Assembly (NCBI RefSeq): GCF_013201075.1 | Contig: NZ_CP053708.1 | Coordinates: forward strand, 4,035,501 to 4,099,500 | Direction of reading: 5' to 3' | Length of the DNA stretch: 64,000 bases | DNA from: Lichenicola cladoniae | GTDB taxonomy: Bacteria > Pseudomonadota > Alphaproteobacteria > Acetobacterales > Acetobacteraceae | Part shown: piece after piece, positions 40,645-49,865 of the stretch | How positions within the stretch are numbered: the stretch's first letter is position 1 | Layout of the letters: the number at the start of each line of letters is the position of its first letter | Notes under the pieces: model-generated | Seen by the model: only the letters and a program-made list of their open reading frames with translations | Databases searched by the model: none | Told to the model about the DNA's origin: nothing | Translations under genes and position numbers: made by a program

Positions 40645-41902
40645 TCAGGCACCCTCGCCTGACGAAGTGTTCGTCTGGATCTGGTTGCCGGATGCGGTGG
40701 CGCCCATCGTAGCGGGACGGGTGGTCCGGGACGGCCAGTTCTACAGCTTCAACTACGGCCAGTCCTACCTGGCGCGTCGGGATGCGATAGCGATTCATCT
40801 TCCCGAGCTGCCACTCCGGCGAGGCGCCATCGTGCCTGGGCCACCCCTGGCCATGGCCGGGTGCCTGCGCGATGGCGCGCCTGATGCCTGGGGACGGCGG
40901 GTGATCATCAACCGGCTGACCGGCCTCATGGGTAATGCCGCGCGCGATGTCGATTTCGACGAGCTGACCTTCCTGCTGAACTCGGGGTCAGACCGGTCAG
41001 GGGCGCTGGATTTCCAGGCCTCAGCCGAGATCTACTCCCCGCGAGAGCAGGCCAGCGCCACACTCGAGGAACTGCTTGAGGCTGCGGGCTGCGTCGAGCG
41101 GGGTGAGCCGATCCCAGCCGGGTTGGATCGGGCCCTGTTTCACGGGAGCTCGATTGGCGGGGCCCGGCCGAAGGCGCTGATCGAAAATGGTCAGGACAAG
41201 TTCATCGCCAAGTTTTCGGCGACCAACGACACTTATGCCGTCGTGAAGGCCGAGTTCGCGGCCATGCGGCTGGCCGCCCGGGTCAACCTGAACGTGGCTG
41301 CGGTTCAGTTGGTCCAAGCCGCCGGCAGGGATGTGCTTCTGGTGAAGCGGTTCGACCGCGCACTTAGCCACGGGGGCTGGACACGTAGCGCGGTCGTTTC
41401 GGCCCTGACCTTGTTCGGACTGGACGAGATACAGGCGCGATGGGCCAGCTATGGCGACCTGGCCGACCTCATCCGCGCCAGGTTCTCAAATCCCCAGGAC
41501 ACCCTGCACGAACTGTTCGCGCGCATGGTGTTCAACGTGCTGGTCGGCAACAACGACGACCATGCGCGGAACCATGCGGCCTTCTGGGATGGAAGGTGGC
41601 TGGCCTTGACGCCGGCCTATGACATCTGTCCGCAGGCGCGCACGGGAAGAGAGGCCAACCAGGCAATGTCGATCGACGGAGATGACCGGCGCAGCCGGCT
41701 GGAGACATGCCGCAAAGCGGCGGCGCGATTCCTTCTCAGCGATGCCCAGGCGCGCGGCGTCATCGACAACCAGATCACTGGAATTCGCGACGGATGGGAC
41801 GCGGTCTGCGAGGAGGCGGACATGAGTGCGGTGGACCGGGCGTTCCTGTGGGAGCGGCAGTTCTTGAACCCCTACGCGCTCGAGGGCTACTCGATCGTCT
41901 GA
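40634..41902 (+). CDS. hipA: HipA-family serine/threonine kinase toxin
   Basis: A 422-residue kinase-fold toxin. Marks are GRRVIINRL in the N-subdomain, the P-loop-like GSSIGGARPKALI, KFIAKFS (ATP-binding Lys), the catalytic loop NVLVGNNDDHARNHA, and the metal-binding Asp in PAYDICPQ. E. coli HipA phosphorylates glutamyl-tRNA synthetase and causes persistence; the target here is unknown. It is translated from an ATG overlapping the hipB end, so levels are coupled. All catalytic residues seem intact. Confidence 0.9.
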   Translation: MNSDQAPSPDEVFVWIWLPDAVAPIVAGRVVRDGQFYSFNYGQSYLARRDAIAIHLPELPLRRGAIVPGPPLAMAGCLRDGAPDAWGRRVIINRLTGLMGNAARDVDFDELTFLLNSGSDRSGALDFQASAEIYSPREQASATLEELLEAAGCVERGEPIPAGLDRALFHGSSIGGARPKALIENGQDKFIAKFSATNDTYAVVKAEFAAMRLAARVNLNVAAVQLVQAAGRDVLLVKRFDRALSHGGWTRSAVVSALTLFGLDEIQARWASYGDLADLIRARFSNPQDTLHELFARMVFNVLVGNNDDHARNHAAFWDGRWLALTPAYDICPQARTGREANQAMSIDGDDRRSRLETCRKAAARFLLSDAQARGVIDNQITGIRDGWDAVCEEADMSAVDRAFLWERQFLNPYALEGYSIV

Positions 41903-42222
41903 GATATCTTGATGCTTGAGCTGCCGAGCGGTCGATTGGAAGTCGGTAAGCCACGACTGGGATTGTGCGGCCCCGCCACGTTTGTTCGCAGGGGAGAAAC
42001 CAGCAGTCGGCGCTGGCCCACGACGCACACGCCAAGGAGTCAGAAGCAGGCCAGATCGCGATACTGAGTTGGCCGAAGCTCCAGTAGATCGGAACGATTG
42101 GCGTCGAAGCTGGGCAGCTTCAGCGTCAGGTGCTTCGCCTCGTCCCGGTTCGCCTCCAGCCGGATCGCAGCGCGCTCAACGGTCCGGGGGAAGCAGCGCC
42201 CCGGACCATAACGATAAGTCTG
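41903..42222. other. 320-base non-coding stretch after hipA
   Basis: No intact gene. The right-hand part contains a frame fragment listed separately (42040-42207). The left part shows no domain-like translation, hairpin or repeat that I can support. Confidence 0.5.
42040..42207 (-). pseudogene. Possible decayed 3' gene fragment
   Basis: A minus-strand frame of about 55 codons without any start codon ends at a TGA (42042-42040). It translates with protein-like composition: RAAIRLEANRDEAKHLTLKLP, then LELRPTQYRDLACF. It may be the tail of a gene whose front was lost when the hipBA block arrived. Family not recognised, and a chance frame cannot be excluded. Confidence 0.25.
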
Positions 42223-42822
42223 TTACTGCGCCTTCTTGAACAAATCCTGGAAGATCAGCTGGCCCCAAACGCCGTCGCGTGCCTGCACCAGTGCGCCACC
42301 CTCGTTGAGCTTTCCCAGCTTGACGGGTGCGAACCCGAGTTGTTTGGCCAGGGCCGCCACGGGAGCGATCGCGTCCTCATCGTCGCTCGACAGAAAGACC
42401 ACCCTGTGCCCGCCCCCGGCGGCCGGATCGGTAGCCAGGGTGGCTGCAATCAGGTGGTTGAAGCCTTTCACCAGCCTGGCGCCGGCGAACGCCTTCGCGA
42501 CGAACGCGGAGGACGGGAGACCGTCCAGCTCCTCCGGAGAAACTAGCGTGTTCATCGCATCGATGAGCGTCTTGCCTTTCCAGCTTGGCAAGGCTTTCGC
42601 AACCTCGGGATGCTCCCCGAACGGGACCGCAAGGATGATAGTGTCGGCCTCGAGGGCATCCCGCAGTGACCTGGCGACGACCGTGGGTCCGATCGCTTGT
42701 GCCTGGACCTGTAGTGCCTCGGGCGGTCGGCGTCCGGCGACGGTCACGTCGATGTTTTTGCGGGCGAAGGCGTGGGCCAGGGCCTGACCTATCTTGCCGA
42801 AACCTATAATCGCGTAGCTCAT
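42223..42822 (-). CDS. F420-dependent NADP reductase-like dinucleotide-binding protein
   Basis: A 199-residue Rossmann protein: MSYAIIGFGKIGQALAHAFARKNIDVTVAGRRPPEAL, LAVPFGEHPEVAKAL and LIDAMNTL, then VKGFNHLIAATLATDPAAGGGHRVVFLSSDDEDA. It belongs to the NADPH:F420 oxidoreductase-like group (COG2085). In proteobacteria these proteins probably act on NADP-linked substrates rather than F420; the substrate is unknown. ATG 42822 with GGAG upstream is preferred to the longer frame. It lies about 150 bases downstream of the SDR gene, on the same strand. Confidence 0.82.
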   Translation of the reverse strand: MSYAIIGFGKIGQALAHAFARKNIDVTVAGRRPPEALQVQAQAIGPTVVARSLRDALEADTIILAVPFGEHPEVAKALPSWKGKTLIDAMNTLVSPEELDGLPSSAFVAKAFAGARLVKGFNHLIAATLATDPAAGGGHRVVFLSSDDEDAIAPVAALAKQLGFAPVKLGKLNEGGALVQARDGVWGQLIFQDLFKKAQ

Positions 42823-42969
42823 AATACTTCTCCGTTCGATGTTGATATTGTTTTCCCCGCCCATAGCGGCGCTGGGTTATTCGTTTTGCTGCACAGCGAC
42901 TTCTCGGGATCTTCAGACCGCAAGCTTGAGCGATGCGGGTCATCCGTTCGCGCGGCGATCCGGCGCGAC

Positions 42970-43704
42970 CTAGATGGCCGAGGTGCCGCCATCGACATAC
43001 AATTCCACCCCGTTCACGAAGCTCGAATCGTCCGAGGCGAGAAACAGCGCGACCGTCGCGATTTCCTCGGGTCCACCCATTTTCCCGCGCGGGACCAGCG
43101 ATTCGAAATATCGCATCGTCGCCTCGTCGAAGAGTTGCTCCTGAATGGGTGTGGCGATCTGCCCCGGGCTCAGCACGTTCACCCGGATATTCCTGCCCTT
43201 CAGTTCGTTCAGCCACCCGCGTGCAAATGCGAGCAACGTCGCCTTGCTCGCCGCATAAACACTGAAACCGGGAAAGCCTTTAATCGAGGCAATCGACCCG
43301 GTCATCAGGATCGATCCGCCATCGTTGAACAGCGGCAGCGCCTTCTGAACCGTGAACAGCGTGCCGCGCGCATTCAGGTTGAAAGCCGCATCGAAATGCT
43401 GCTCGGTAATCTCGCCCAGTGGGACCGATTCGCCCATGCCGGCGCTGGCGTACAGGATGTCGATCTTGCCCTTCTCCCGCTTCACCGTATCGAACAGGCG
43501 GTCGAGGTCGTCGAGATTGGACGCGTCGCCACGCACGCCGGTCACGTTCCGGCCGATCAGCGTGACGGCCTCGTCCAGCGCCTCCTGTCTCCGGCCCGTG
43601 ATGAAAACGTAGGCGCCTTCTTCAACGAACCGCCTGGCGCTCGCCAGCGCCATGCCGCTCGATCCACCGGTGATGACTGCAACCTTGCCGTCAAGCTTTC
43701 CCAT
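42970..43704 (-). CDS. Short-chain dehydrogenase/reductase (SDR)
   Basis: A 244-residue classical SDR. It shows the cofactor site VAVITGGSSGMALASAR, with Met where Ile is usual, then ITGRRQEAL (Arg pair suggests NADPH), YASAGMGE in place of NNAG, the catalytic Ser in LMTGSIAS, and YAASK with Tyr and Lys. It ends in VDGGTSAI. Reaction unknown. It is divergent from a LysR regulator, the usual arrangement for a LysR target. ATG 43704 has GGAG upstream. Confidence 0.92.
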   Translation of the reverse strand: MGKLDGKVAVITGGSSGMALASARRFVEEGAYVFITGRRQEALDEAVTLIGRNVTGVRGDASNLDDLDRLFDTVKREKGKIDILYASAGMGESVPLGEITEQHFDAAFNLNARGTLFTVQKALPLFNDGGSILMTGSIASIKGFPGFSVYAASKATLLAFARGWLNELKGRNIRVNVLSPGQIATPIQEQLFDEATMRYFESLVPRGKMGGPEEIATVALFLASDDSSFVNGVELYVDGGTSAI

Positions 43705-43973
43705 GACTTCTCCATCCGTCTCTGGTTTGTTCGGGGGAGGCCCCGAGACCCTCAACTTGGGTCCGCCGGGATCAGGCATTGAGTGCGACGGCGCGCACAT
43801 CGGTGGTGCGAAATCGATCCGGCCTGGCGACCGACCCCAGGCGCGACGATCGGTGTTCACCATTCGGAACTGGGCCAAGCGTGTCGCCGTGGGCCATGAC
43901 GACCGCCCACACCGTCGCTCGATGTGCTAGATGCAGGCTCTGGAAGGCGCACCCCGCGGTGCCTGATTGCACC
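43705..43973. promoter_or_regulatory. Divergent gap, SDR / LysR regulator
   Basis: A 269-base gap expected to contain the LysR binding region controlling both genes. I see no unmistakable T-N11-A palindrome. Open frames extending from the flanking genes into it lack ribosome binding sites. Confidence 0.45.
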
Positions 43974-44870
43974 ATGATCGACTGGGATGACGTTCGCTTC
44001 TTTCTTGCCGTCGCACGCGGCGGCTCGGTGCGGGCTGGCGCCGGGCGCCTCGCGGTGAATCACTCGACCGTGCTGCGACGCATCGCTCAGCTCGAGGAAC
44101 GCCTCGGGGCGAACATGTTCGAAAAGCTGCCTTCGGGCTACCGCCTGACGGAAGCGGGCGAGGAAGTCCTCGAGCTCGCGAAGCAGATGGAAAAGTCATC
44201 GCACCAGCTGGAAACGCGCGTGTTCGGTCGCGACCAGAGCGTGCGCGGTCTTCTGCGGGTGACGTTGGCACCGACCCTCGCGACACACCTGCTCATGCCG
44301 GACCTAGCCGACTTCGCGCGTCTGCATCCGGACATCGAGATGGAAATCCTGTCCTCCGGCGAGCTGGCAAATCTGACCAACCGGGAGGCCGATGTCGCAC
44401 TCCGCGTCGTTTACGACCGCAAGACCCTGCCGCTCAATCTTCACGGCCTGAAGGGACCGGAGCTGTTCGGCGGCGTCTACATGTCCCGCGACCGACTGGC
44501 CGCGTGGCATGCGGGTGCGCCGGATCCCATCCGGTGGATCGTCATAAGCATCCATGGCATCCCGGACTGGGCCCGCGAGGGTGAGTTTCGCACCACTGGG
44601 GTTCCGTTCAGGACCACGGACAGCGAGGCGCAGATCGTTGCGGTACGGCAAGGGCTCGGGATGACGGCACTGCCGTGCTTCGTCGGAGATGCCGACCCCC
44701 TCCTGGCGAGGGTGCCGGGCACCGACCTGCACATGCATGGGACGCTCTGGCTTCTCACGCAGGGGGAGACACGCAAGACGAAGCGCGTAGGGCTCTTTAC
44801 CGAGTTCGTATCCCGCAGGCTCGCCGCCTACGCGCCATTGCTCGCGGGCCTGTCCGTATCGCACGACTGA
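43974..44870 (+). CDS. LysR-family transcription regulator
   Basis: A 298-residue protein. The N-terminal winged helix is clear: DWDDVRFFLAVARGGSVRAGAGRLAVNHSTVLRRIAQLEERLGANMFEKLPSGYRLTEAGEEVLE; a C-terminal effector domain follows. The N-terminus matches the subgroup starting 'DWDDLRFFLAVAR', often adjacent to oxidoreductases. Start ATG 43974 begins at MIDWDD; the open frame upstream is ignored. It probably regulates the divergent SDR and the reductase-like gene. Confidence 0.92.
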   Translation: MIDWDDVRFFLAVARGGSVRAGAGRLAVNHSTVLRRIAQLEERLGANMFEKLPSGYRLTEAGEEVLELAKQMEKSSHQLETRVFGRDQSVRGLLRVTLAPTLATHLLMPDLADFARLHPDIEMEILSSGELANLTNREADVALRVVYDRKTLPLNLHGLKGPELFGGVYMSRDRLAAWHAGAPDPIRWIVISIHGIPDWAREGEFRTTGVPFRTTDSEAQIVAVRQGLGMTALPCFVGDADPLLARVPGTDLHMHGTLWLLTQGETRKTKRVGLFTEFVSRRLAAYAPLLAGLSVSHD

Positions 44871-44993
44871 GACGGAGCAGGTCGCCGGCGATGCTTGCAG
44901 CGGACATCCCGGTTTAGGGCCTCGAAGTTATTGATCGCCGTCCCTGGAACGGATTGGCAGGGCCTGCGTCACGGTGGACACCAAGCCCAATAC

Positions 44994-45017
44994 GAGAAAG
45001 GCCGCCTTGCGGCGGCC
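44994..45017 (-). terminator. Rho-independent terminator of tRNA-Gly
   Basis: On the minus strand GGCCGCC-GCAA-GGCGGCC is followed by TTTCTC, a stable GC stem with a short T-run. It lies about 35 bases after the tRNA 3' end. Confidence 0.8.
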
Positions 45018-45051
45018 ATCTCACAACGCTTTGACTTCCATACGGAAGTTT

Positions 45052-45126
45052 TGGAGCGGGCGATGGGATTCGAACCCACGACCCCAACCTTGGCAAGGTT
45101 GTGCTCTACCCCTGAGCTACGCCCGC
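45052..45126 (-). tRNA. tRNA-Gly (GCC)
   Basis: Acceptor arms GCGGGCG and CGCCCGC pair perfectly. The D-arm begins TAGCTCAGGGGTAGAGC, the anticodon loop reads TTGCCAA within an AACCT/AGGTT stem (anticodon GCC), the T-loop is GGTTCGAATCC, the discriminator is T and CCA is encoded. Total 75 bases with CCA. The 3' end points toward the hipBA/SDR/LysR block. A protein-like frame on the opposite strand here is spurious. Confidence 0.97.
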
Positions 45127-45308
45127 GCTCCGCGGTGGCCGGCTTTTAAGATGCTTCTCGAACCGATGCAAGAGGGATGCTGCACGTGGACATGAACGGC
45201 CGGAACAACGCGACCTGAAGGCTCCGGCTTGCGCCCGGCCCGGCGGGCGACAATGTTATTGCCGAACGGCGCGACGAACGTCGCGCGCAGGCCAGGATCA
45301 TCAACTCC

Positions 45309-46346
45309 ATGGATTACATCATCGGCCAGCCCCGACCAGGTCAGCCTTCCGGCAACACATCGCGCCCGGCCAGGTCCGGTCCGGACGATGGGCTGATCGG
45401 CTCGGCTCCCGTTCCGGTGCCCGGTGCCGGCACCGGCACCGGCACCGGTGGTGATGCCGAGATCATCATGGATAGCGACCAGCGCACCTTCATGGCCGAC
45501 GTCATCGAGGATAGCCGCCGGGTGCCGGTACTGGTCGATTTCTGGGCGACCTGGTGTGGTCCCTGCAAGACACTGACCCCGGCGCTGGAGAAGATAACCC
45601 GCGCCGCCGGCGGCCGCATCAAGCTGGTCAAGATCGATATCGATGCCAACCGTGCCCTGGTGTCGCAGCTGTCGCAGCTCGGGCTGCCGCTGCAGTCGGT
45701 ACCGACGGTGGCCGCGTTCTGGCAGGGCCAGATCCTCGATCTGTTCCAGGGCGCGCTGCCCGAGAGCGAGATCAAGCGGTTCGTCGAGGCGCTGCTGAAA
45801 GCAGCAGGCGGTGCGATGCCGTCCGCCGACCTGCTCGCCGAGGCCCGGCTGGCCCTGGAAGAGGGGCGCCTCGAGGAAGCTGCAGGCGCATTCTCGGCTC
45901 TGCTCGAGGAGGAGCCCGAAAACCCGGATGCATGGGGTGGGCTGATCCGCACGCTGCTGGCGCTGGGCGACGAGGAGCAGGCCAAGGCGGCTCTGGCCGA
46001 GGTGCCGGCGAAGTTTGCCGATCACGCTGAAATTGCCGGCGCGCGCGCGGCCCTTACGCTGGCCGAGGAAGGCCGGCGCGTGGTCGACGAACTGGATGGC
46101 ATCCGCACCCGGCTTGCGGCAGATGCGGACGACCATGCGGCGCGCTACGAGCTCGCCACCGGGCTGAACGCGAGCGGTCAGCGTGCCGAGGCGGCCGAGG
46201 CCTTGCTTGAAATCCTCAAGCGGGATCGCACCTGGAACGACGGCGCGGCGCGGCTGCAACTGATCAGGTTCTTCGAGGCGTGGGGCTTCGACGAACCGGC
46301 GTCCCTTTCCGCGCGTCGCCGGATGTCGGCGCTGCTGTTCAGCTAG
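45309..46346 (+). CDS. Thioredoxin-TPR co-chaperone (YbbN/CnoX-like)
   Basis: A 345-residue protein. After an N-terminal tail of about 53 residues rich in Pro, Gly and Thr comes a thioredoxin domain (about 54-165) with an intact WCGPCK active site and the cis-Pro in QSVPTVAAF, followed by TPR-like helices to the end. Alphaproteobacterial members usually start MxYxIG, matching MDYIIG here, which supports ATG 45309 even though the ribosome binding site is weak. E. coli CnoX, the best-studied relative, protects proteins from chlorine stress and cooperates with GroEL. It is followed by the Lon-domain and Trm112 genes. Confidence 0.9.
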   Translation: MDYIIGQPRPGQPSGNTSRPARSGPDDGLIGSAPVPVPGAGTGTGTGGDAEIIMDSDQRTFMADVIEDSRRVPVLVDFWATWCGPCKTLTPALEKITRAAGGRIKLVKIDIDANRALVSQLSQLGLPLQSVPTVAAFWQGQILDLFQGALPESEIKRFVEALLKAAGGAMPSADLLAEARLALEEGRLEEAAGAFSALLEEEPENPDAWGGLIRTLLALGDEEQAKAALAEVPAKFADHAEIAGARAALTLAEEGRRVVDELDGIRTRLAADADDHAARYELATGLNASGQRAEAAEALLEILKRDRTWNDGAARLQLIRFFEAWGFDEPASLSARRRMSALLFS

Positions 46347-46378
46347 ATCACACGACTTCGGTAACAACGGAGCACCCG

Positions 46379-47122
46379 ATGGCGACCAGAAAGATGACCC
46401 GGCAGCTACCGCGTCGCGTACCGCGACTGCTGGACCTGCGCGTGGCCGGCCTTCCCTTCGAACTGCCGGTGTTCCCGATCGCGGGCGCATTGCTATTGCC
46501 CGGCGGCAAGCTGCCGCTCAACGTGTTCGAGCCGCGCTACCTGGCTCTGATCGAGGACGTGCTGTCCGGCGACCGGCTGTTCGGCATGATCCAGCCCAGC
46601 GTGAGCATGGCGGAACCGGATCCCGAAACGGCAGACGAGCCGGATACCGGCTCGGACGATGCGTCCACGCCGCTGTTCGGAGTCGGTTGCGTCGGCCGGT
46701 TGTCGTCGTTCGCGGAACGGCAGGATGGCACCTGCAGCATCAGCCTGACCGGGCTGGCCCGGTTCCGGGTCCGGCACGAGATCGAGGGGCTGCACGGCTA
46801 TCGTCGGCTCGCTGTAAACTATGAGGGCTTCGAGAAGGATCTCGATCAGGTCGGCGAGATCGACTTCGATCGCGAGGGGCTGCTCGAGTCGCTCCGCCGC
46901 TACTTCACCCATCGCGGTTTCGACGCCCGCTGGGAGGCGATCGAGCAGATGGACGACGAGACGCTGCTGACGACGCTGAGCATGATCTGTCCGTTGCCGC
47001 CGGCCGAGAAACAGGCGCTGCTGGAGGCCCCGACCCTGGCCGATCGGGCGCGTACACTGCAGGCGCTGCTGGAAATGGCTGGTCACGAGACCGAGGATGG
47101 CGGCAAATCGCACGCGGTCTGA
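46379..47122 (+). CDS. LON peptidase substrate-binding-domain protein
   Basis: A 247-residue stand-alone Lon N-domain protein: [34 protein letters not shown] is the signature, then [20 protein letters not shown] and [11 protein letters not shown]. No protease or ATPase domain follows. It probably recognises damaged or unfolded proteins; in alphaproteobacteria it commonly lies beside the YbbN-like gene, as here. ATG 46379 has GGAG upstream. It is 32 bases after the thioredoxin gene. Confidence 0.92.
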   Translation: MATRKMTRQLPRRVPRLLDLRVAGLPFELPVFPIAGALLLPGGKLPLNVFEPRYLALIEDVLSGDRLFGMIQPSVSMAEPDPETADEPDTGSDDASTPLFGVGCVGRLSSFAERQDGTCSISLTGLARFRVRHEIEGLHGYRRLAVNYEGFEKDLDQVGEIDFDREGLLESLRRYFTHRGFDARWEAIEQMDDETLLTTLSMICPLPPAEKQALLEAPTLADRARTLQALLEMAGHETEDGGKSHAV

Positions 47123-47168
47123 CGGACACGCCGAATTCGACCTCCAGGCCTACCGACGGGATTGCAAA

Positions 47169-47372
47169 ATGACAGACGTTCCAACCCAGCCACGCCCTGC
47201 CCCGCTCGATCCGAGGCTGCTGGAAATCCTGGTCTGCCCGATCACCAAGGGGGAACTGATCTACGATCGCGACGCCGGCGAACTGATCAGCCGGCAGGCT
47301 GGTCTTGCGTTCCCGATCCGCGACGGGATCCCGATCATGTTGCCCGACGAAGCGCGTCAGATCGCCGAATAG
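47169..47372 (+). CDS. Trm112-family zinc-ribbon-like protein
   Basis: A 67-residue protein: [47 protein letters not shown] is the family pattern (UPF0434/YcaR). Only the first of the possible zinc Cys is present, as in most bacterial members. Trm112 proteins activate methyltransferases in eukaryotes and archaea; the bacterial role is less clear. It is 46 bases after the Lon-domain gene, same strand. ATG 47169 fits the usual length. Confidence 0.93.
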   Translation: MTDVPTQPRPAPLDPRLLEILVCPITKGELIYDRDAGELISRQAGLAFPIRDGIPIMLPDEARQIAE

Positions 47373-47378
47373 AAGCGG

Positions 47379-47891
47379 CTAGCCGAGTGGTCCGAGGCGG
47401 AACGCAGCCGGATACGTGACGACGCCGTCCTCGCCATCCAGGGCGCCGGGCTGCAGCTCGAGCGCCATGAAGGCATCGCCTCCCCGGAATTGGGTGCGCA
47501 GGTGCCGCGCAAGTTCGGCGCCGAAACCGAAGCGCGGGTAGTAGGTCGGGTGGCCAAGCACGACCACCACAGCACACCCCTGCGCCCTTGCCGCATCCAG
47601 TCCTGCCTTGATCAGCTTCCCGCCAATCCCTGCACGTTGCAGGTCGGTCTGAACGGCCATCTCGGCCAGCGCAAGCGACGGTACCGGTCGGCCATCCACC
47701 TCCAGCCCTACGGTCGCGAACATGATGTGGCCGACGAGTTCGCCATCGTCGACCGCCACGAGTGCGATCGGCGTGACCCCGACCCGGCGCAACTCGTCGA
47801 TGAGCTCGGCTTCGTAGTTGCCGATGAAGGCCTGGCGGTAGAGCAGCCCGACCAGGGCGTGATCGTCCGGTAGCTCTGGGCGTATTTCCAT
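47379..47891 (-). CDS. GNAT-family N-acetyltransferase (YhbS-like)
   Basis: A 170-residue acetyltransferase. ALAEMAVQTDLQRAGIGGKLIKAGLDAAR contains the acetyl-CoA loop (Q-x-x-G-I-G), and GHPTYYPRFGFG is the YhbS-type C-terminal signature. The target may be a small molecule or tRNA/protein N-terminus. It is convergent with the Trm112 gene (6-base gap) and follows nothing obvious upstream. ATG 47891 is used; a GTG one codon earlier is possible. Confidence 0.9.
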   Translation of the reverse strand: MEIRPELPDDHALVGLLYRQAFIGNYEAELIDELRRVGVTPIALVAVDDGELVGHIMFATVGLEVDGRPVPSLALAEMAVQTDLQRAGIGGKLIKAGLDAARAQGCAVVVVLGHPTYYPRFGFGAELARHLRTQFRGGDAFMALELQPGALDGEDGVVTYPAAFRLGPLG

Positions 47892-47934
47892 CACACGGGT
47901 GACCCTGCCAGCGAGGTCGACGGCCCATCCGGTA

Positions 47935-49038
<1,104 letters not shown>

Positions 49039-49047
49039 GTGCGGCTC

Positions 49048-49863
49048 CTACTTTACGGCGCCAAAGGTGAGCCCCTGGACGAGCTGCTTCTGGCTGAACC
49101 AGCCAAAAACCAGGATCGGTGCGACTGCCATCGTGGACGCAGCCGACAGCTTGGCGAAGAACAGGCCCTGTGGCGATGAGAACGAGGCGATGAAGGCAGT
49201 CAGTGGTGCTGCCTGCGAGGATGTCAGGTTGAGGCTCCAGAACGCCTCGTTCCAGCACAAGATGAGGGAAAGCAGGCCGGTCGAGGCGATGCCGGGCAGT
49301 GTCAGCGGCAGCAGCAGGTGCCAGACCTCGCCCCAGGTGTTGGCGCCATCCATCCGCCCGGCTTCCAGGATCTCCCGCGGGACCTCCTTGTAGAAGGTGA
49401 ACAGCATCCAGACGACGATCGGCAGGTTCATCAGCGCATAGATCGCGACTAGGCCGGTCCTGGTGTCGAGCAGGCCGGTGGAGCGGAACAACAGGTAGAT
49501 CGGCACAAGCACACCGACCGGTGGCAGCATCTTGGTCGACAGCATCCAGAGCAGCGTGCCGCGCGTGCGGTGGGTCGGATGGAACGCCATGGAGTAGGCG
49601 GCCGGGATCGCGAACGCTAGTGCGAGCACACTGCCGCCGACCGACACCACGACGCTGTTGAAGGCGAACGAGAGATAGTCCGCGCGTGCGAACACGTCGC
49701 GATAGGCATTGAGGGTCGGGGTGAACAATAGGCGCGCGGTGATCGCGTCGGTCTCGCTCTTGAAGCTGGTGACCACCATCCAGAAGATCGGGAAGAACAA
49801 CACGATCGCCACGGTCCAGCCGAGTACGGCGATCAGGGTGCGTCGTCCGAGACTGTCAGTCAT
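49048..49863 (-). CDS. Sugar/polyol ABC transporter permease (SmoG/MalG-like)
   Basis: A 271-residue protein with six membrane helices and the cytoplasmic EAA loop EAGRMDGANTWGEVWHLLLPL that contacts the ATPase. A KMLPPVGVLVPIYLLFR stretch is typical of polyol permeases. It starts two bases after the partner permease ends and ends nine bases before the ATPase gene. Confidence 0.93.
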   Translation of the reverse strand: MTDSLGRRTLIAVLGWTVAIVLFFPIFWMVVTSFKSETDAITARLLFTPTLNAYRDVFARADYLSFAFNSVVVSVGGSVLALAFAIPAAYSMAFHPTHRTRGTLLWMLSTKMLPPVGVLVPIYLLFRSTGLLDTRTGLVAIYALMNLPIVVWMLFTFYKEVPREILEAGRMDGANTWGEVWHLLLPLTLPGIASTGLLSLILCWNEAFWSLNLTSSQAAPLTAFIASFSSPQGLFFAKLSAASTMAVAPILVFGWFSQKQLVQGLTFGAVK

Positions 49864-49865
49864 GG

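Noticed and set aside
40093-45126. The hipBA-to-tRNA block as a complete integrative element
   Set aside because: No integrase, excisionase, transposase or direct repeat of the tRNA end was seen, so only a weaker 'possible remnant' claim is kept.
44895-45149. Plus-strand frame encoding a GFEPTTPTLA-like peptide
   Set aside because: This peptide is the well-known false translation of the strand opposite a tRNA gene; tRNA-Gly lies at 45052-45126.
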